Assembly: GCF_033239625.1 (NCBI RefSeq)
Contig: NZ_BTCK01000024.1
Span: forward strand, 30,683 to 94,682
DNA: 64,000 nt
Source: Paenibacillus_T sp033239625
Lineage (GTDB): Bacteria > Bacillota > Bacilli > Paenibacillales > Paenibacillaceae
Direction of reading: 5' to 3'
Positions 60,387 to 64,000 of the stretch are shown here, in pieces. The position numbers and the translations under genes are program-made. Position 1 is the stretch's first letter, and every line of letters starts with the position of its first letter. Below the pieces are notes generated by a model. It did no database searches, was not told the origin of the DNA, and was given only the letters and a program-made list of their open reading frames with translations.

Positions 60387-62213
60387 GTGATTGCAAGTCT
60401 AAAACGCGTCATAATCGGACGCCCGCTCAAGTCGACCGAGCTCGGCGAACAGCGGTTGAACAAAACGAAAGCTTTGGCTATCCTGTCATCGGACGCGTTG
60501 TCGTCGGTGGCTTATGGCCCTGAACAAATATTAATCGCACTCGTTGCGGTTAGTATGACCGCTTTCTGGTATTCGATTCCGATCGGCATCGGCGTTCTGG
60601 TGCTGTTGACCGCACTTATTTTATCGTATCGGCAAATTATATTCGCTTATCCGCATGGCGGCGGCGCTTATGTCGTCTCGAAGCAAAATCTCGGCAAATA
60701 CCCAGGGCTGGTGGCGGGCGTATCGCTGCTGGTCGATTATATTCTGACTGTTGCGGTTAGTGTGTCGGCAGGTACAGATGCGATTACATCGGCGTTCCCG
60801 AGTTTGCACGAACACACCGTTCTAATAGCTATCATATTCGTTCTGCTCATCACGCTGCTCAATCTGCGCGGCGTAACGGAATCCGCGTCCATTCTGGCGT
60901 ATCCGGTTTATCTGTTCGTGCTGGCGCTGTTCATTCTGATCGGGGCGGGCTTGTACAATATCGCAACGGGCGGCGTGGCGCCTGAGCTTCATGCGCCGAT
61001 GGGCACGCATGTCGCGGGAATCAGCTTGTTCCTGCTGCTCAAGGCATTCGCATCCGGCAGCTCGGCGTTGACGGGCGTCGAGGCGATCTCGAACGCGATC
61101 CCGAACTTCAAGTCGCCGGAGCCGAACAATGCGGCGAAGACGTTGTCCGCAATGGGTGTGCTGCTGGCTGTGTTGTTTGCGGGTATCGTCTTCCTGGCTT
61201 ACTACTACGGCATTTCGCCGAAGGCTGAAGTCACCGTCGTGTCGCAGATTGCGGAGGATACGTTCGGACGTCATTTCATGTACTTCTTCATCCAAGGCAC
61301 AACGGCACTCATTCTGGTGCTTGCGGCGAATACGGGCTACTCGGCGTTCCCGCTGTTGGCGGTCAACCTTGCCAAAGATAAGTTCATTCCGCGCATGTTC
61401 ACGGCTCGGGGCGACCGTCTTGGTTACTCCAACGGCATTATTAGCTTGGCCGTACTGTCGATCCTGCTGATCATCCTGTTCAAAGGGCAGACGGATCAAT
61501 TGATTCCGCTCTATGCGGTTGGCGTATTCATTCCGTTCACGTTGTCGCAGACAGGGATGATGGTGAAGTGGATTCGCGAGAAGCCGAAAGGCTGGGTGAC
61601 GAAGCTGACGATTAACGGCGTCGGCGCGCTGATCAGCTTTACGGTGTCGATTATTTTCTTCCTGACGAAGTTCTCGCATGTATGGCCGATTCTCATCTTC
61701 CTGCCGGTGCTTATCTTCGTTCTGCATCGCATCAACAAGCACTATGAAGCGATTGGCGAACAGCTGAGCCGCGCGACGAGCGAACCGGTCTTGCCGATTG
61801 AAGGCAATGTCATCATTCTTCCGGTATCGGGCATTACGCATGTCGTGGAGCAATCGCTCAAATATGCCAAATCGCTGGGGCCGGCACAGATCATTGCCGT
61901 CTATATCCCGTTCGAGCGGGATGAGGAAGCGATCTTCGAGCGCAAATGGGAGGACTTCATGCCGGATGTTCGACTCGTTACGCTGCATTCTCCATATCGG
62001 AGCATCGTTCAACCGCTGCTGAAGTTCGTTGATACGGTTGAGCGGAAGGCGAAGGAATCGAATCATCAGGTAACGGTCATCATTCCGCAGTTCATACCGA
62101 AGAAAGGCTGGCACAACATCCTGCACAACCAGACCAGCTTCTATCTGCGCACTCGGCTGCTGTACCACTCCAGCGTCGTCCTTACGACGGTGCCTTATCA
62201 TTTGAAAAAGTAA
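60387..62213 (+). CDS. kimA: KimA-type high-affinity potassium importer (formerly YdaO)
   Basis: 608 residues from GTG 60387 (GGGGGGA 6 bases upstream), the same length as Bacillus subtilis KimA (607). APC-superfamily transporter with 12 helices, opening IIGRPLKSTELGEQRLNKTK, SSDALSSVAYG and DYILTVAVSVSAGTDAI; the C-terminal cytoplasmic domain (about 465-608: GNVIILPVSGITHVVEQSLK) is universal-stress-like and binds c-di-AMP in KimA. K+ uptake, driven by the proton gradient, is shut by c-di-AMP both at protein level and through the upstream riboswitch. Confidence 0.95.
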   Translation: MIASLKRVIIGRPLKSTELGEQRLNKTKALAILSSDALSSVAYGPEQILIALVAVSMTAFWYSIPIGIGVLVLLTALILSYRQIIFAYPHGGGAYVVSKQNLGKYPGLVAGVSLLVDYILTVAVSVSAGTDAITSAFPSLHEHTVLIAIIFVLLITLLNLRGVTESASILAYPVYLFVLALFILIGAGLYNIATGGVAPELHAPMGTHVAGISLFLLLKAFASGSSALTGVEAISNAIPNFKSPEPNNAAKTLSAMGVLLAVLFAGIVFLAYYYGISPKAEVTVVSQIAEDTFGRHFMYFFIQGTTALILVLAANTGYSAFPLLAVNLAKDKFIPRMFTARGDRLGYSNGIISLAVLSILLIILFKGQTDQLIPLYAVGVFIPFTLSQTGMMVKWIREKPKGWVTKLTINGVGALISFTVSIIFFLTKFSHVWPILIFLPVLIFVLHRINKHYEAIGEQLSRATSEPVLPIEGNVIILPVSGITHVVEQSLKYAKSLGPAQIIAVYIPFERDEEAIFERKWEDFMPDVRLVTLHSPYRSIVQPLLKFVDTVERKAKESNHQVTVIIPQFIPKKGWHNILHNQTSFYLRTRLLYHSSVVLTTVPYHLKK

Positions 62214-62241
62214 GCTCTTGTTACGATCAACTAACCATACA

Positions 62242-62276
62242 CAAGGCCATCCTTTATCGAAGGATGGCCTTGTTGC
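62242..62276 (+). terminator. Rho-independent terminator after kimA
   Basis: AAGGCCATCCTT / AAGGATGGCCTT stem, then GTTG; the T-run is short. Confidence 0.75.
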
Positions 62277-62353
62277 GTTTATCGTTGCCTTTCAATCAGA
62301 TTGTCCAGGAAGAGTGGAGAAAGCCTGTTTGCCAACCTCATACATGGAACTCG

Positions 62354-62406
62354 TTGACATACAAGTTTGCTAATGATACTATATCGATGTACGATATATC
62401 GATAGT
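62354..62406 (+). promoter_or_regulatory. Promoter and dyad-rich operator region before padR-like gene
   Basis: TTGACA (62354-62359), 17 bases, TACTAT (62377-62382). The start region ACTATATCGATGTACGATAT and the following ATCGATAGT contain ATATCG...CGATAT and ACTAT/ATAGT arms, suited to a dimeric PadR repressor acting on its own gene. Confidence 0.65.
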
Positions 62407-62491
62407 AGATATAACGTACGTCAATATATAGGTGAACGATCTACTATACGGTAGACCATTGCATTGAACGCTATGAATAAGAGGTGAGGGC

Positions 62492-62842
62492 ATGAAGGAT
62501 TCCGTGCAGGATTTGCTTCCGCTGACGGAGGCGTATTTTTATATACTGGTTACTTTGTATCGAGCGGACGCACACGGTTATGCCATGATGCAGGATGTTG
62601 AGCAGATGAGCGGCGGCCGCGTAAGGATCGGAGCGGGGACGTTGTATACGGCGCTTAGTACGCTGCAGAAGAAAGGACTTATTGATTTTTCCCAAGAGGC
62701 GGATAGTACCGATTCGAGGCGGAAGCTGTATGCCATAACAGATAAAGGCCGCGATGTATTAAAGGGTGAGATGGTTCGGTTGGAGGAGCTGCTGCACCAT
62801 GCTAGGCTGGCAGTCGATCAGACGAATGAAGGAGGAGCATAA
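62492..62842 (+). CDS. PadR-family transcriptional repressor
   Basis: 116 residues; GAGGTGAGGGC precedes ATG. Typical winged helix: AYFYILVTLYRADAHGYAM, GRVRIGAGTLYTALSTLQKK, STDSRRKLYAITDKGRDVL. Short PadR (subfamily 2) without the long C-terminal helices. Its partner, DUF2812, follows after 3 bases; PadR-DUF2812 pairs are frequent in Firmicutes, and the PadR is thought to autoregulate the unit. Confidence 0.95.
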   Translation: MKDSVQDLLPLTEAYFYILVTLYRADAHGYAMMQDVEQMSGGRVRIGAGTLYTALSTLQKKGLIDFSQEADSTDSRRKLYAITDKGRDVLKGEMVRLEELLHHARLAVDQTNEGGA

Positions 62843-62845
62843 CCA

Positions 62846-63421
62846 ATGACGCTATCTTCTGCAGATCAATTTGTCACGAGAACCAGGTTGTCTTTCGTGT
62901 GGAACTACGAGAAGGATGAGGAGTGGCTGAACGACTTGTCCGCGCAAGGGCAGCATTTGGAGGAGCCGGGAACGTTCCGTTATTGCTTCAAGAAAGACGC
63001 CGCTGTCCGGTATGTGTATCGGTTGGACTACCAGCAGATCAAGGACCAGGACCAACTGGACGCTTACTATGCATTGTTCGAGGATATGGGATGGAAGCAT
63101 GTAGGCTCCAATAAGGGCTGGCATTATTATCGCAAGCCGTATGTTGAAGGTGAAACATCCCCACAAATCTATACCGATCGCAGCTCGCTGACACAGATGT
63201 TGAGAAGGATTCAAATGATGCTGGTCTTGCTGGCAGCCGTCAACTTCCCGATTATGACTGTGAACATTATGAACGTGTGGAGCTGGTACGATAAATCGGT
63301 GACCGTTAGAGGTTTCATTAGCTCCGTTGTTGTGCTGCAAGCTCTGGTTGTTATTGTTCTCTTATATGGTTTTGTGCGTTTCCAGCGCAAAATACGCAAG
63401 ATTGATGAGGGCTTGAGCTGA
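62846..63421 (+). CDS. DUF2812-family membrane protein
   Basis: 191 residues. N-terminal soluble DUF2812 domain (about 15-100: FVWNYEKDEEWLNDLSAQGQ, YEDMGWKHV-like FEDMGWKHVGSNKGWHYYRK) followed by two membrane helices (about 124-143 and 152-175) and a basic tail. Partner of the PadR repressor in the same operon (AAGGAGG in the PadR gene end). Function unknown; thought to be a membrane sensor or effector. Confidence 0.9.
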   Translation: MTLSSADQFVTRTRLSFVWNYEKDEEWLNDLSAQGQHLEEPGTFRYCFKKDAAVRYVYRLDYQQIKDQDQLDAYYALFEDMGWKHVGSNKGWHYYRKPYVEGETSPQIYTDRSSLTQMLRRIQMMLVLLAAVNFPIMTVNIMNVWSWYDKSVTVRGFISSVVVLQALVVIVLLYGFVRFQRKIRKIDEGLS

Positions 63422-63458
63422 CTGACAAAGTGACGGTGCAATGCGCTGAACGCAATAA

Positions 63459-64000
63459 GGTGCAGAAGTGCACCATATTCGAGCACTAGCGTTGCGTCGA
63501 GCGCCATAAAGTGCAAAAGTGCACCTTATGGGAGTGGGAAGGGGCGGGATAGGCGCAATATGGTGCAGAAGTGCACCATATTCGTGTGCGCATGTCGCGC
63601 CGGGCGCAATATGGTGCAGAAGTGCACCATATTTGTGTGCGCATGTCGCGCCGGGCGCAATATGGTGCAGAAGTGCACCATATTCGTGTGCGCATGTCGC
63701 GCCGGGCGCAATATGGTGCAGAAGTGCACCATATTCGTGTGGGCATGTCGCGCCGGGCGCAATATGGTGCAGAAGTGCACCATATGTGAGTGGAAATGGC
63801 GGGACAGACGCAATAAGGTGCAAAAGTGCACCATATTCGCGCAAACATGCCGCGCCGGGCGCCCGAAGGTGCAGAACTGCACCTACGCATAGCGCGAAGG
63901 CTGCTGTGAGCGCCCGAAGGTGCAGAAGTGCACCTATGCATAGCTCGAACGTCGCCGTGAGCGCCCGAAGGTGCAGAAGTGCACCTACGCATAGCGCGAA
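63459..64000. repeat. 51-bp tandem hairpin array, at least eleven units, running off the window
   Basis: Word GGTGCA(G/A)(A)AG(T)GCACC begins at 63459, 63510, 63562, 63613, 63664, 63715, 63766, 63817, 63868, 63919 and 63970: spacing 51 (once 52). In the central units the arms AATATGGTGCA and TGCACCATATT surround a GAAG loop. The last units change to CGAAGGTGCA / TGCACCTACG. Between hairpins is TCGTGTGCGCATGTCGCGCC. Because 51 is a multiple of three, open frames persist on both strands; they are artefacts. Confidence 0.95.

Noticed and set aside
60822..62201. 459-codon frame opposite kimA
   Set aside because: Arg/Gln-rich shadow of the kimA codons; no family features and no start signal.
63526..63992. 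Several repetitive open frames on both strands in the hairpin array
   Set aside because: They exist because the 51-bp unit is a multiple of three; no start signals, and the repeat is explained by DNA hairpins.
58188..64000. CRISPR arrays
   Set aside because: Both arrays consist of contiguous repeat units without unique spacers, and no cas genes are present.
1..64000. tRNA, rRNA or replication-origin features
   Set aside because: None seen on either strand by eye; short tRNA genes cannot be fully excluded without a search.

Overview
The window reads as chromosomal DNA of a spore-forming, low-to-mid GC Gram-positive bacterium, most likely a Paenibacillaceae member (Paenibacillus or Cohnella type). 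The reasons are a GerA-type germinant receptor operon, YesM/YesN-type two-component pairs, many AraC regulators paired with sugar enzymes, ABC sugar importers that lack their own ATPase, strong AGGAGG ribosome sites, frequent GTG/TTG starts, and two c-di-AMP (ydaO-type) riboswitches, one of them before kimA. The genus is an inference; there is no rRNA or tRNA gene to test it.

Layout. 0-3.1 kb: end of a germination operon (A, C, small D-like and B subunits). 3.0-6.4 kb: an AraC regulator divergent from two Gfo/Idh/MocA dehydrogenases. 6.4-9.3 kb: TMEM175-type channel, DoxX-like protein under a promoter with two palindromic operators, a conserved unknown, and a decayed P-loop kinase. 9.3-11.5 kb: an AraC remnant next to an AT-rich two-gene Xre-ImmA/IrrE module that looks acquired. 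11.6-15 kb: housekeeping genes (aldo/keto reductase, lipoprotein, VOC, YdeI). 15.3-23.9 kb: sugar locus with AraC, a GH3 glycosidase carrying a PA14 insert, a YesMN pair and an orphan binding lipoprotein. 24-26.9 kb: ECF sigma factor, membrane anti-sigma candidate and secreted proteins.

27-41 kb is an accessory stretch of small lipoproteins, an arsenic operon (arsR, broken aquaporin, arsC, arsI), a secreted HNH-nuclease toxin with a SUKH immunity gene, a frameshifted gene and two different IS110-family remnants. Many of its intergenic gaps carry members of one short hairpin-containing repeat family, and both IS110 left ends abut what looks like the same arm of that repeat.

41-49.4 kb is a sugar-acid or rhamnoside type locus: an ABC importer operon, a GH78-like glycosidase, an AraC regulator, a TIM-barrel isomerase and a Gfo/Idh/MocA enzyme. 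49.6-56.1 kb holds an SDR/LysR pair, VOC and MEKHLA proteins, a lysine-2,3-aminomutase-family radical SAM enzyme under a c-di-AMP riboswitch, and a LysR gene divergent from a tautomerase-CMD fusion. 56.4-64 kb holds a secreted rhamnogalacturonan lyase, an exact 115-bp tandem repeat, a methyltransferase, a YtkA-like lipoprotein, riboswitch-kimA, a PadR/DUF2812 pair, and a 51-bp tandem hairpin array running off the window end.

Most promising leads: the riboswitch-controlled aminomutase (potassium/osmolyte control), the Xre-ImmA/IrrE pair (possible defence or toxin-antitoxin module), the Sec-exported nuclease with SUKH immunity, and the repeat/IS110 relationship. All family calls are from reading the sequence; no database search was run.
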